A model generated the notes under the pieces. That model was not told the DNA's origin and made no database searches. It was given only the letters and a program-made list of their open reading frames with translations. From contig OZ025261.1 of assembly GCA_964019135.1 (NCBI GenBank), positions 35,020,820 to 35,084,819 of the forward strand: a DNA stretch of 64,000 nucleotides. Reading direction: 5' to 3'. This document shows positions 35,647-45,459 of this stretch, one piece after another (position 1 is the first letter of the stretch; each line of letters opens with the position of its first letter). Made by a program: the position numbers and the translations under genes. This DNA comes from Arenicola marina (lineage: Eukaryota; Annelida; Polychaeta; Arenicolidae).

Positions 35647-35827
35647 GTCAAGGACAAGTCAATAACTTCCTGTTTAAATCCTCTAACACCTATTGGCTAA
35701 ATACATTTGGTCAGCTGACATTTGACTTCTTTACAACCTGTCCAAGTCAGCTGACCTCATGCATTTTTTCTACAGCCAATAAGATGTCTAGATAGCTTGA
35801 ACAGGAAGTTATTGAATTGTTCTTGAC
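35647..35827. mobile_element. Foldback (MITE-like) insertion in ORF1
   Basis: The 181-bp segment has long imperfect terminal inverted repeats. The left arm 35647-35698 contains TCAATAACTTCCTGTTTAA. The right arm 35774-35827 is its reverse complement (AACAGGAAGTTATTGAA). The arms end GTCAAG and CTTGAC. The centre holds two copies of GTCAGCTGA. It could form an almost complete hairpin. CAAGGACAAG occurs just outside and just inside the left edge. Confidence 0.8.
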
Positions 35828-36033
35828 CTTAACCTTTGTCAAGTTTGTGGCACAGACTTGCAAGAAAGTGGATTTGTCCAAAAGTTTGACCGAAAGATCC
35901 TCGATTCTTGATTAATGGAATATGGATATGGATAAAAAGCATTTATTTATAAATACTTAACTGTGTAACATCTGAAGAAACCCAGGTTTTATTGTGACAG
36001 CATCATGTAAGACTAAAATAAGCCTTTAATACT

Positions 36034-36570
36034 TTGGTGTTTTGGTTTGAGCCTCAGAGCTTGCTTATATACAGGGTATACACAGGCCGTAGACTTCCAT
36101 CTCTTGAACCGAGTGCCAGTGAGCGGGGCACTCCTGCCCGACGTCTCAGGGCGGTCTCTGTGTGCCATGCAAACGTTAACGGATTGCACGATGACGAAAT
36201 ACTCTACATTAACTCAAACTTTTGTGGTGCTAATGATATCATTTGCATAACGGAAACGCATTTGAAACCCACGTCCCAGATTGACCTCAAACATACAGGT
36301 TATCAGCAGATTTTTCGCAGAGACAGGGTGGAAGGGACTTGGGGCGGGGTTATGATCTGGGTATCTGATAACGTGATAGCTACACGGAGAACCGACCTTG
36401 AGACAGGCGACATTGAGAGTATCTGGTTGGAATGCACCACGGGCAACAACAAGTTTCTGTTCTGTGGAATATACAGACCCCCAAATTCTCCTTTGTGTTT
36501 CTGGGATACACTCCAGATCAGTATTGATAATGCCAAACACCGCCTTAATTGCAATATTTTACTCACCAAG
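36034..36570 (+). pseudogene. LINE endonuclease domain, C-terminally deleted
   Basis: This is the first half of an exonuclease-endonuclease-phosphatase domain that nicks target DNA for target-primed reverse transcription. CHANVNGLHDDEI supplies the catalytic Asn, and IICITETHLKP the metal-binding Glu. WGGVMIWVSDN and FLFCGIYRPPNSP are the typical central strands. The sequence stops at CNILL, exactly where GDFN and the later SDH motif should follow. It jumps to the RT linker (ERKIWSYDKTDFNLFREEL), so roughly half the domain is deleted and no activity is possible. Confidence 0.85.
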
Positions 36571-36574
36571 AGCC

Positions 36575-37120
36575 AAGTGTTATGAGCGTAAGATATGGTC
36601 CTACGATAAAACTGATTTCAACTTATTTCGCGAAGAGTTGTCACAAACTGACTGGAGAGAGTGTTTCACTGGATCAGATCCAGCATGATGTGCGAAAAGT
36701 GGACTTCGCAGTTTATAGCTATTTGCTCTAATCATATTCCAAACAAGATGGCGACCATACGCCCAAATGACAAACCGTTCTATAATAACGGTCTTCGTTG
36801 TAAAAAGAGAATGTTAGACAGGGCCCACAATAAGGCCACGAAATTTGGAAAGGACAGTGACTGGGCTTTATATAGAAGGTTACGTAATGAGTATATTTCT
36901 AACATTAGGGAGGCAAAAGCAGATTATCTAGGTGAATTAGAGCGGGTACTAAATGAGTCGAGCAGTGTGTCACCAAAGAAATGGTGGAGTGTATCTAAGA
37001 AAATGCTTGGCATAAACGAAAATCATGGGTATCCAGTGTTGCAGAATGATGGGCACGCAGAGGCTAACGCTGAAGGCAAAGCGAATATTTTTTTAAAAAA
37101 ATTACTTTTCAGCTCAGTCT
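36575..37120 (+). pseudogene. LINE linker between endonuclease and RT
   Basis: Two frames carry the conserved linker. First comes KIWSYDKTDFNLFREELSQ with TDWRECF. After a shift near 36680 come FIAICSNHIPNKMATIRPND, ALYRRLRNEYISNIREAKAD and KKWWSVSKKMLG. A further shift occurs in the T/A homopolymer near 37090, from where RT is read. Such linkers connect the nuclease to the fingers of RT. Confidence 0.75.
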
Positions 37121-38431
37121 ATGCTCAGTACAGACGTCAGTTGTGACGTAGATGACGCGTACGGATATCCGGGATTGAGTCGTATTGTGGTAACAAAGGA
37201 AGAATTCTCTGATTTATTGAAATGTATCAATGTAAAAAAAGCCACTGGTCATGATGGTGTCAGCCCGCGAATGCTGCGGGAAGCCGGCTCTTTTATATGT
37301 GAACCCCTATCTAAATTGTTTAACGTATGCCTGGAAACGTGTAAGATGCCTCTCTTGTGGAAACCGGCGAATGTTATCCCCATATACAAAAAAGATAGCC
37401 GTAATGTGGTTGAAAACTACAGACCTGTGTCGCTTCTAAGCTGTACCGGAAATGTACTCGAAAGGGTTATTTTTAAGCATGCCTTCAACTACCTGCGCGA
37501 CAATGATATTCTATGTCGATTTCGGTCTGGCTTCATACCAGGTGACAGCACAACCAATCAATTAGTTAATTTATGTCACATATTTAGTGAGGCAAAATAT
37601 GTACGCGTTGTGTTTTGTGATATCTCTAAGGCATTTGACCGTGTTTGGCACTCTGGCTTTTTAAAAAAAATTAAACGAATTGGGATTTCTGGCAATTTAC
37701 TAGAATGGTTTAAAAATTATTTGGAAGACAGACATCAGCGAGTTGTAAGTAATGGCGCGGCGTCTTCTTTGGGCAATATACAAGCTGGGGTTCCACAAGG
37801 ATCAGTCCTAGGTCCTATGTTATTTTTAATCTATATTAATGATATTGTTAATGGTTTACAGGCGAATATACGACTCTTTGCTGATGACACGACTGTATAT
37901 GTAATCGTTGATGATGGTGACGAGACCATTGGAGCTGATATGGTAACCCAAGACCTGGAGCGTATGGAAACGTGGGCATCAGGTTGGTTTATTACGTTTA
38001 GTGCCCCCAAGACGACATCTATGGTGATATCTAACAAACATAGACATAGTGATGTTCCAGCATTGCACATGGGTAATGAAACTTTAAACAGCGTCACTGA
38101 ACACAAACACATCGGTGTTACGTTAAGCTCAAGAGTAACCTGGACGGCTCATATTAATGAAATTTATCTGAAAGCTAACAGAAGGGTTGATTTGTTGGCA
38201 AGGCTGCGTTTTAAACTCAATAGGGGTGTATTAGACTTGATGTATAAAACATTTGTAGGCCCAACTATGGAATATGCATGCGTTGTGTGGTATGGCTGCA
38301 CTCAAGCGGACGCTGATAACTTAGCTGTTCAGCTCCGAGCTGGCCGTCTTGTATCTGGAGCCATTAAGCCCACAAGCCACTCTTTCATTTATAACGAATT
38401 GGGTTGGGGAAACACTGAGTGCTCGACGTAG
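37121..38431 (+). pseudogene. LINE reverse transcriptase
   Basis: The longest intact stretch of the LINE, 436 codons, contains a complete RT core. Fingers: NVKKATGHDGVSPRMLREAG, VIPIYKKDSRNVVENYRPVS. Motif A: VFCDISKAFDRVWH with catalytic Asp. Motif B: QAGVPQGSVLGPMLFLIYIN. Motif C: IRLFADDTTVYV with the FADD pair. Thumb motifs follow (KHIGVTLSSRVTWTAHINEI, MEYACVVWYGC). FRSGFIPGDST replaces the usual QSGFRPGDST. All catalytic residues remain, but the upstream and downstream frameshifts destroy the polyprotein. The Met at the start of the frame is internal, not a start. The clade is CR1/jockey-like. Confidence 0.92.
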
Positions 38432-39059
38432 ACGGTTTAAACTTATCTTGTTTCACAAAATGTGTTATCGGGAAGCACCAGAGTGCCTGTGAGATATCCT
38501 ACCACAAACTGTAAATGACAGAACGCATTATGGGTTACGAAGTGCTCAGCCATTTAATGTAACTACTGTTCAAACATGTCTTCCGTCCTACTACAACTCC
38601 TTTCTACCAAGTGCAATTAGGCTCTGGAATGAATTACCAACCTCCGTAAGATCTCTTAGTGACAACAAAACTTTCAAAACAGCTTTAGTCAACCTTGACA
38701 TTCGAACCAGTCGGGCAACAAATACATTATTTAACTACGGTCGGCGCTCAACGAATGTTGTTCATGCAGGTCTCAGAATGAGTTGCGGTGACCTAAAGGC
38801 ACATCTATTTGATATGCATATTATGGGCGATCAGCAGTGTCTTTGTGGAGCGACGAGGGAGGACGCAATACACTACTTCTTTCAATGTCCGAGGTTTACC
38901 GTCTTGCGCGATCGACTGGCACAAATTATTCTGAAATTTACATCTATGTCTATCGGAACTATTTTATATGGAAACAATGATTTACCAATTGAAGAAAACA
39001 AAGCAATATTTAGAGCTGTCCATGATTATATTTATGGAACTAGAAGATTCAAATCCTAA
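38397..39059 (+). pseudogene. LINE C-terminal domain
   Basis: After a frameshift at NELGWG the reading continues with ARRRRFKLILFHKM and an in-frame TGA (about 38491). Next come LPSYYNSFLPSAIRLWNELP and the final Cys/His motif QCLCGATREDAIHYFFQCPR, ending with FRAVHDYIYGTRRFKS. The C-x-C...H-x4-C arrangement probably binds zinc and contacts RNA or DNA in related LINEs. The same order of motifs ends the relic at 5.1-5.4 kb. Confidence 0.85.
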
Positions 39060-39060
39060 A

Positions 39061-39650
39061 GAATACTCTGTAATTATCTATAACGGCGTCTTGTGTGTAG
39101 ATCTGTATACAGTGGAGTTTTGTCCATACTAGCCCAATGTTGTTGGCGTAAACTTGTACAAACTTGTACTTGATGTTAGATTATTATATACATGCTTATT
39201 TTTGACGTATTATTTTAAGCGAAAGGAATTTGTATAGGCAATGCCTGTTTTCACATTGCGTCATAAAAATATGTTTAAACTAATGGCACAATTACCATGC
39301 ATTACATTGCTATTGTGCCGCCCTGCTCGGTACCACCGTGTGGCAAACCTCCAGCCAGGCCCAGGCTATACCATAATTAACCCTCTTTATGTTGTCGCAG
39401 TTGAATGAAAACGTCGGATGGGAAAATATTAGTTTAAAAATACGGCGTCTAAAATATCTCAATCAAAGTGTCATTCATAAATCAATCCGCGAAAGTTTTT
39501 TTGAATGAAATTAATTGCCGTTATTCAACCTGAACATACTAGTCCTTGCTCCGAAGGGAGATAACCCCGTATATACAGGTCGTGGGGGAGTTGCTGGGCT
39601 TCGGTCTGTAGAAAATGGCTGAATACTTCATCATTTTAGCCGAAGGACTA
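39061..39650. other. LINE 3' region and unassigned spacer
   Basis: Probably LINE 3' untranslated sequence for the first 200 or so bases. No tail or target duplication is identified. Nothing else is recognised. Confidence 0.4.
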
Positions 39651-40040
39651 TCCCTATAACTCAATGATCATGCCTATTGTTTACTTGGTTCAAGGATCAT
39701 CCTATTGTTTACATGGTGACGGGCGCATCTCCATTGTTACGGGATCATCCCCATTGTTTACATGAATAATGGCATTATCTCCATTGTTCACTTGATTGAA
39801 TGATCATTCCCATGGTTTACATGGTTACGGCATTATCACCATGGTTTACATGGTTACGGCATTATCTCCATTGTTCACTTGATTGAATGATCATTCCCAT
39901 GGTTTACATGGTTACGGCATTATCACCATGGTTTACATGGTTACGGCATTATCTCCATTGTTCACTTGATTGAATGATCATTCCCATGGTTTACATGGTT
40001 ACGGCATTATCACCATAATTGTTTACTTGTTTGGGGTTCC
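39651..40040. repeat. 29-bp repeats in an 87-bp higher-order unit
   Basis: Related 29-bp units (GTTTACATGGTTACGGCATT plus ATCACCATG) alternate with the variant TTCACTTGATTGAATGATCA. The triplet block of 87 bp is repeated nearly exactly at 39800-40015. The left part is more diverged. Confidence 0.88.
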
Positions 40041-40144
40041 TTCTCCTTATTTACTAGTATGAGTGTTATTTACACCACGCACCATAACATGTGTCGCTTG
40101 TGGCATTCGCGAGTCTCTCTCCCCGATCGACCTGCCCGCCTCCC

Positions 40145-40203
40145 ACTACCCCCCCCCCCCCCCATCCCCCCGCCCGCCTTCCCCTAACACACACACACAC
40201 TTT
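40145..40203. repeat. C-run and CA microsatellite
   Basis: A C-rich run at about 40149-40180 is followed by a short CA repeat (40190-40201). Confidence 0.85.
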
Positions 40204-40277
40204 TCTCCACGAGACATTGGACGCCCTAGGCGGCGGCATCATAGTGGAGAGCTCACCAACAAATGGCAACTGAATAT

Positions 40278-40283
40278 TTTATT
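40278..40283 (-). terminator. Candidate poly(A) signal for the minus-strand gene
   Basis: TTTATT on the plus strand reads AATAAA on the minus strand, about 650 bp past the stop codon at 40930. The hexamer is common by chance in AT-rich DNA, so this is only a candidate. Confidence 0.25.
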
Positions 40284-40390
40284 TTCACAAAACGAGACAA
40301 ACAAAATAACTACAACACGTGATAACTGCGAGAAAGTCGTAACCGCGCAACAAGGAAACACAACAAACCAGAGTGGAAGAGGAAGTAAGG

Positions 40391-40776
40391 CCATTGCATT
40401 ACAAAATCACTGCATTAGAAACTCATTGCATTACAAAGTCATTTCCTTAGAAACTCATTTCCTTAGAAACTCATTTCCTTAGAAACTCATTTCATTAGAA
40501 ACTCATTTCATTAGAAACTCATTTCATTAGACACTCATTGCATTGCAAAGTCATTTCCTTAGAAACTCATTTCATTAGAAATTCATTGCATTACAAAATG
40601 ATTTCCTTAGAGACTCATTTCCTTAGAAACTTATTTCATTAGAAACTCATTTCATTAGAAAACCATTGCAATACAAAACCATGGAATTACCAAATCATTG
40701 CAATACCAAACCATGGAATTACCAAATCATTGCAATACAAAACCATGGAATTACCAAATCATTGAAATACAAAACC
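40391..40776. repeat. 16-bp minisatellite with a 30-bp sub-block
   Basis: Units such as GAAACTCATTTCCTTA or GAAACTCATTTCATTA (16 bp) run from 40391 to about 40665. Three copies of a 29-30-bp block with AACCATGGAATTACCAAATC follow. Confidence 0.9.
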
Positions 40777-40929
40777 AAAGCTGTGTAGTGATTGGTGAGG
40801 AGTTGGGTTTCGGGAAGTGTTACCATAACCACGGCTGTCAGCTCCGCAACCCCTACCCCCTCCCCACACCGCCACCCCACCTCCACCACTCCCTGCCGCA
40901 CCTCTGATCGTGTGTGTGTGCGGGGGGTC

Positions 40930-41574
40930 TCACTTGCAGCTGGTGGAGGGTGACACGGTGATGCGAGGCAGCACCCCCATCGGGGTGGCCATCTTGGAGG
41001 CGGTTGGGCTGGGGGGCAGGCGGGGCTGGCTGGGTCTGCGCGAGTCCCTCCGCCCCTCCCCGGCGGCGGGCGGCGAGAAGGCGAAGGAGGCCCGCGACCT
41101 CCTCCTCTCACCCTCCGCCGCGCCCCCCAGGCGGCGCTCCAGGCAGCGCTCCAGACTCTCCCGGTAGGCGTCCGGATCGGGCGGCGCCGGACCCACGGCT
41201 GGTCTCCCGGACGACCGGGACTGCGGGGTCGGGGCCGGGGCTCGTGGGTACCCGGCCTCGTCGCCCGGCCGTGGCGGGGTGGCCGGCGACCTCTGGCCGT
41301 CCAGGGTCAGGGGGCGGGGGCGGGGGCGGGGGCAGGACTCGGAGTGCGACCGCCGGGGTCTGTGGTCCACGGGGGTAACGGGGTGGGTCCGCGAGGGGTC
41401 AGACGTGCGGCGGTCACCGTGGGAGGGCCGCTTGGTCGGGGAGGCCGGGTTGCTGGCATGGCGCCGGTTGCCGTCGCCATGAAAACTGCTGGGGCTGCCG
41501 ATGTGGTCCAGTAGCTTGTGGCTCCCCCTACCGGACAGTTGACTCGATTTGTACATTCCCACCAGTGTGACCGC
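40930..41574 (-). CDS. Last visible exon of a membrane-protein gene: end of TM segment and cytoplasmic tail
   Basis: This exon encodes 214 residues and a stop. It opens after the acceptor GGTTACAG in phase 0 with AVTLVGMYKSSQLSG, which completes the transmembrane helix begun in the 43.7-kb exon. A long tail rich in Arg, Pro and Ser follows (RRSHSESCPRPRPRPL, RSSGRPAVGPAPPDP), with one predicted helix, AYRESLERCLERRLGG. The tail looks disordered and phosphorylatable. The local GC content is far above the surroundings, as expected for coding DNA. The stop TGA lies inside AAGTGAGA, which could also be a weak 5' splice site, so the true C-terminus may lie in a further exon. The opposite-strand frames are shadows. 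No family is recognised. Confidence 0.75.
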   Translation of the reverse strand, partial: AVTLVGMYKSSQLSGRGSHKLLDHIGSPSSFHGDGNRRHASNPASPTKRPSHGDRRTSDPSRTHPVTPVDHRPRRSHSESCPRPRPRPLTLDGQRSPATPPRPGDEAGYPRAPAPTPQSRSSGRPAVGPAPPDPDAYRESLERCLERRLGGAAEGERRRSRASFAFSPPAAGEGRRDSRRPSQPRLPPSPTASKMATPMGVLPRITVSPSTSCK

Positions 41575-41794
41575 CTGTAACCATGACAACCGTCAGACAC
41601 ACATTGAGAGATGCAGAAGTAATTTCTATATATGAGCATTCTATAGCCAATGATCTGTTGACAAGGGATTCCTTTAGAGACCGGATGGCCTCTCAACATA
41701 ACTGATATCGGCTGGGAGGAGAGGGGGGGGGTACAGTGTACGTGGACACCCAACCCCCTCCCTCTACATTCTGATGAGTAAAGCCATGATATGG

Positions 41795-41935
41795 TATTGT
41801 TTTATGCCACTTGTATGTGCATAAAGGCTAAGCTGGGTCAAGAAACACGCCCCAGATACAGGCGTCAGGGTTCGAACCCACGACCCGTGGATCTGCAGCT
41901 CACCCTGCTTACCAACTGAGCTAGGGAGGCTCTCT
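41795..41935 (-). mobile_element. SINE family A copy whose head is tandemly amplified
   Basis: On the minus strand the tRNA-like head has CTAGCTCAGTTGGTAAGCAG (A box) and GTGGGTTCGAACCCTGAC (B box). The body contains CTGGGGCGTGTTTCTTGAC, CCCAGCTTAGCC and TATGCACATACAAGTGGC. It matches the complete copy at 63.2 kb. Its head is the left-most unit of the 72-bp array that follows. Confidence 0.85.
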
Positions 41936-42363
41936 GTCAGGGTTCGAATCCACGACCTATTGATCTGCAGCTCACCCTGCTTACCAACTGAGCTAGGGAG
42001 GCTCTCTGTCAGGGTTCGAACCCACGACCCGTGGATCTGCAGCTCACCCTGCTTACCAACTGAGCTAGGGAGGCTCTCGGTCAGGGTTCGAACCCACGAC
42101 CCGTGGATCTGCAGCTCACCCTGCTTACCAACTGAGCTAGGGAGGCTCTCTGTCAGGGTTCGAACCCACGACCCGTGGATCTGCAGCTCATCCTGCTTAC
42201 CGACTGAGCTAGGGAGGCTCTCTGTCAGGGTTCAAACCCACGACCTATTGATCTGCAGCTCACCCTGCTTACCAACTGAGCTAGGGAGGCTCTCTGTCAG
42301 GGTTCAAACCCACGACCCGTGGATCTGCAGCTCACCCTGCTTACCAACTGAGCTATAGGGAGG
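41863..42363 (-). repeat. Seven-copy 72-bp array of a SINE tRNA-like head
   Basis: Seven 72-bp units each contain, on the minus strand, an A box (TAGCTCAGTTGGTAAG) and a B box (GGTTCGAACCC). Unit 1 is continuous with the SINE body at 41795. Units differ at a few sites, for example CACGGGTCGTGGG versus CAATAGGTCGTGG. No unit can close an acceptor stem, since GCCTCCC has no partner after the T-arm, so they are not tRNA genes. The array sits in the intron between exons 43693-43773 and 40930-41574. Confidence 0.9.
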
Positions 42364-42454
42364 TTTACTTTGGTATAAGGAAAGCAGCGGTTTATAGCGG
42401 GTGTTAATTTAATAATATTATTTCTTCCAAAAAAAAATTGCTATTGAACGCATG

Positions 42455-42568
42455 GCCGCCGGGTGGGTGGAATGGTGGGTGGAAGGGTGGGAGGGTGGGA
42501 GGATGGGTGGGTGGGTGGGAGGGTGGGGAGGGTGGGAGGGTGGGTGGGTGAGTGGGAGGGTGGAGCCC
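42455..42568. repeat. GGGTGG low-complexity tract
   Basis: Tandem GGGTGGGAGGGTGGG-like words, with G-quadruplex potential on the plus strand, that is the strand opposite to the gene's sense. Confidence 0.85.
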
Positions 42569-43080
42569 CCTCTTACGGCTGACCATCAGACCATAGAGGT
42601 CTCCCCAGTCAGTGCCCGGATGCGACATCCTGGATATCCTGGTTTCTCCATGTCCCAGAACGAGGGTTCTCTACCACCAACTGTGTTCCTATATATATAT
42701 ACCTATGTCACAACCCACATGTGACATTGATCGCCATGTACACACCAGGAGGTGCTGTTAAATGATTCCAGTGACCCTTTTACGGTGTATATCGAAATAT
42801 ATCCGGTCTGGACAAATTTACTTGTGTGCTCCCCAAATGCATTTGCCCATACAAATCAAAGAAACTTGAACCCAGTGCGTCAACATCGCCCGGGTGTCCT
42901 CGGGGTCGTCGCTAGGTGGCGCCACGGGCTACAGTATGCAAAGGTTCGAATAGTCCCCGTACTACCTTCCTATTGAACTAGGCCAGTGGTCAAGGTGCCC
43001 TGGTTTTCCCCTGCTCGGGACACAGCAAGAGCTGACATAGTCGTTCTGAATTTACAGTATTGTCTGATGGGCAGGCAAAA

Positions 43081-43225
43081 GCCTCGGTAGCTTAGTTGGG
43101 AAGCCGGTTGAGCTGCCCGTCCTACATCTGGCACAGATTTCATCCCATCCATTCAGGGTCTCGGGAGGTTTGTTTGGCTAGAATTTAGCCATCATGTGCA
43201 CAAAGAGCGGCATAAATCACCAAAA
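43081..43225 (+). mobile_element. Degenerate SINE, family A, plus strand
   Basis: The head GCCTCGGTAGCTTAGTTGGG is an A box in tRNA context. The B box is worn (CAGATTTCATCCC). The body TCTCGGGAGGTTTGTTTGGC, AATTTAGCC and ATGTGCACAAAGAG matches the minus-strand copy at 63.2 kb. It lies in the same intron as the amplified head but in the opposite orientation. Confidence 0.75.
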
Positions 43226-43394
43226 ACATGTCATTTCAATGGCAGCTGATAGGATCAGTAAACGCCGTAATGAGTGTTGAGCGGGACGAACAGCGATTAA
43301 CCACAACATGTTGTTTCAGAAAAAAGTGAAGTGAAAAGTAACAGATTGGGGGAGTGGGGGTGGGGGGACGTCTCCATCGAAAGCGTCAAAAAGG

Positions 43395-43690
43395 ACTTTA
43401 AAATTCAAAATGGCGGCGGTCGACCGGTGCTTAACAACAATGTTGTCAGTTTAGAAACGGTCGTGAAAAGTTTATTTTAAAAAAGGTGGAAGCAAAGCTT
43501 TCCATATAAGAGCCTAAAAAAAAGGGGTTGAGGGAGGGACCATGTTTCCATGATAAGCTTCACAAAATACGATCTTAACATTCAAAATGGCGGCCGACCG
43601 GTGATTAATGTTGTCATGTTAGAAAAAACGACAAACGCTGAGGTATCCAGGACAAGCTTCACAAGGGCAAGGTTAACAAAATGGCGGCCG
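43395..43690. repeat. Three diverged copies of a motif with AAAATGGCGGCCGACC
   Basis: Copies near 43403, 43575 and 43674 share AAAATGGCGGC(C)GACC and flanking TTAAAATTC- or TTAACATTC-like words. The first two are followed by a longer shared stretch (ATGTTGTCA). The third copy runs into the 5' splice site of exon 43693-43773, so the donor's intronic bases are part of this repeat family. AAAATGGCGGC also resembles a YY1 site. Confidence 0.65.
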
Positions 43691-43692
43691 AC

Positions 43693-43773
43693 CTGCAGGA
43701 TGAGTACGGAGAGGAAGAGGATGGCGACAGGTCTGGCCAACCAAAACACCTTCTGTATGTCAACCAGGCACTC
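43693..43773 (-). CDS. 81-bp exon: loop and transmembrane helix
   Basis: The acceptor GTGCTTTTTCTCGACAG has a good pyrimidine tract, and the donor is CTGCAG/GTCGGC, a weak non-GTRAGT form. In phase 0/0 the exon encodes 27 residues: ECLVDIQKVFWLARPVAILF and LSVLILQ. The hydrophobic run from PVAILF continues into AVTLVGMY of the next exon, giving one complete membrane helix. The exon follows PCQ of the 44.3-kb exon, so a Cys-x-x-Cys (CQEC) spans the junction. Confidence 0.7.
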
Positions 43774-44249
43774 CTGTCGAGAAAAAGCACACATCACACA
43801 GGGCTCTAAACATGAGTAATACGTAAGCTATGTTAACTCTCAATGCCTCGCGCTAACCATACCTGAGAAAGACCCTGAGTGTTGCAATCATAAGGTGAAC
43901 CTCCATGTGATCTAAGGTAATACGTGAGCTATTCAGGGACATAGACTCTGTGAGTACACCAGTTTAATGGGTGATATAAAGAGCGGAGACAAGTATCAGG
44001 ACTCAGGCTTTAGCCTTGGGTTCGTAGATTGCGTTTACCACCTGGCCTCCAAACCATCTTGTTGGTGACGGCAGTCGAAGCTTGTTACAGAAAATTGTGA
44101 CCGTTAATTCGTTACAGAAAATTGTGACCGTTAATTCGTCAAATACATCAGATACAGGTACAGGCCTAAAATAATAAAACATGCACTTCATTATAATCAA
44201 CACGGTATTTAAATTTCCACCAACTGCGCGTACATCTCGAGGGTGGGGG

Positions 44250-44272
44250 GGCGGTGGGGGGGGGGGGGGGTG
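44250..44272. repeat. Long G-run
   Basis: A run of G with single interruptions lies about 50 bp downstream of the micro-exon's donor on the gene's strand, where it reads as a C-run. Confidence 0.8.
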
Positions 44273-44318
44273 CGATCACGCGACCGCCGCGGGCCCACAG
44301 CAAGGCGTTGGTACTGAC

Positions 44319-44357
44319 CTGGCATGGCTCCTCCAGCTGATCGACGTAGGCTCCGGC
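44319..44357 (-). CDS. 39-bp micro-exon: hydrophilic loop
   Basis: The acceptor is TATGCTGCAG and the donor CCAG/GTCAGT. In phase 0/0 the exon encodes AGAYVDQLEEPCQ, an acidic loop between two membrane helices. It is too short for automatic gene finders without transcript data. Support comes from two good splice sites and phase agreement with both neighbours. Confidence 0.6.
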
Positions 44358-44689
44358 CTGCAGCATACATAGCAACATAACATACAGTAGTCATAATAAT
44401 CAGCTGATACAGCGGACCGTCATTATAAGCACCTCTGGCTTGTGGTACCCGATATTTCATACAGCAAGCTAGTCGACTGCAATTAGTATAATCTCATTCA
44501 CGTATTACAAGAAATAGTAAAGTAATCGAAAATATATCGGTTACATTAGCCTTGGTAATATAGGGCAAGACGTAATCGTCTAATTTATAAAGTTTAAAAG
44601 GAAGTCGAGTACTTTATGACTAAATCATATTTATAATAATGTAGCAAAGTTGGTTTCAGGATTCTAAATCATATGGCATCACTAAGTGT

Positions 44690-45305
44690 ATCGCGGGAGG
44701 GGGCGCGTAACCCGGGAGGGGGCGCGTAACCCGGGAGGGGGCGGGTATCCCGGGAGAGGCGGGTATCCGGGGTTGGGAGGGGCGGGTATCCCGGGAGGGG
44801 GCGGATATCCCAGGTGGGGCGGGTATCCCGGGAGGTGGCGGGTATCCCGGGGGGGGCGGGTATCCCGGGAGGGTCGGGTATCCCGGGAGGGGCGGGCATC
44901 CCGGGCGGGGGCGGGTATCCCGGGGGGGTCGGGTATCCCGGGAGGGGCGGGTATCCCGGGAGGGGGCGGGTATCCCGGGAGGGGCGGGTATCCCGGAAGG
45001 GGCGGGTATCCCGGGAGGGGGCGGGTATCCCGGGAGAGGCGGGTATCCCGGGTGGGGCGGGTATCCCGGGAGGGGGCGGGTATCCCGGAAGGGGCGGGTA
45101 TCCCGGGAGGGGGCGGGTATCCCGGGAGGGGCGGGTATCCCGGGAGGGGCGGGTATCCCGGGAGGGGGCGGGTATCCCGGGAGGGGCGGGTATCCCGGGA
45201 GGGGGCGGGTATTCCGGGAGGGGGCGGGTATCCCGGGAGGGGCGGGTATCCCGGGAGGGGGCGGGTATCCCGGGAGGGGCGGGTATCCCGGAAGGGGCGG
45301 GTATC
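44690..45305. repeat. 18/19-bp CCCGGGAGGGGCGGGTAT minisatellite, about 33 copies
   Basis: Units of 18 or 19 bp differ by one G in the GAGGGG(G)CGGG run. It is very GC-rich with CCCGGG palindromes. It lies in the intron between the 45.5-kb and 44.3-kb exons. Long frames are artefacts. Confidence 0.95.
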
Positions 45306-45459
45306 GATTAACCTAGCGCACTAACCACGAGACCATTGGAGTGTCCCCCATAGCGGATTTTGCATAATGTCTCTCACCAGGGGTAGGTACAGAAGGAGAA
45401 TGGAGGGAGGAAGGGGGGGGGGTTAGGGTACACAATAAATAGCACGGCTGAGAACTGAC

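Larger units (their letters stand above)
34869..39060 (+). mobile_element. Nearly full-length, inactivated LINE
   Basis: The parts are in normal order: an ORF1-like coiled-coil/RRM protein, an apurinic-type endonuclease, reverse transcriptase and a C-terminal Cys/His domain. It is inactivated by a foldback insertion at the end of ORF1, loss of the second half of the endonuclease, three or more frameshifts and an in-frame stop at about 38491. No poly-A or microsatellite tail is evident after 39060, so the 3' limit is uncertain. The C-terminal layout matches the relic at 4.7-5.4 kb. Confidence 0.88.

Noticed and set aside
37831..38112. Minus-strand frame within the LINE RT
   Set aside because: Shadow of the well-supported plus-strand RT motifs.
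40910..41482. Plus-strand frames opposite the last exon
   Set aside because: GC-rich shadow frames. The minus-strand frame has a splice acceptor, phase agreement and continuity with the membrane helix.
41863..42363. Cluster of seven tRNA genes on the minus strand
   Set aside because: A and B boxes are present but the acceptor stem cannot form and the first unit runs into a SINE body.
44686..45324. Gly/Arg-rich frames of 165-212 codons
   Set aside because: 18/19-bp array read in frame, with no unique sequence.
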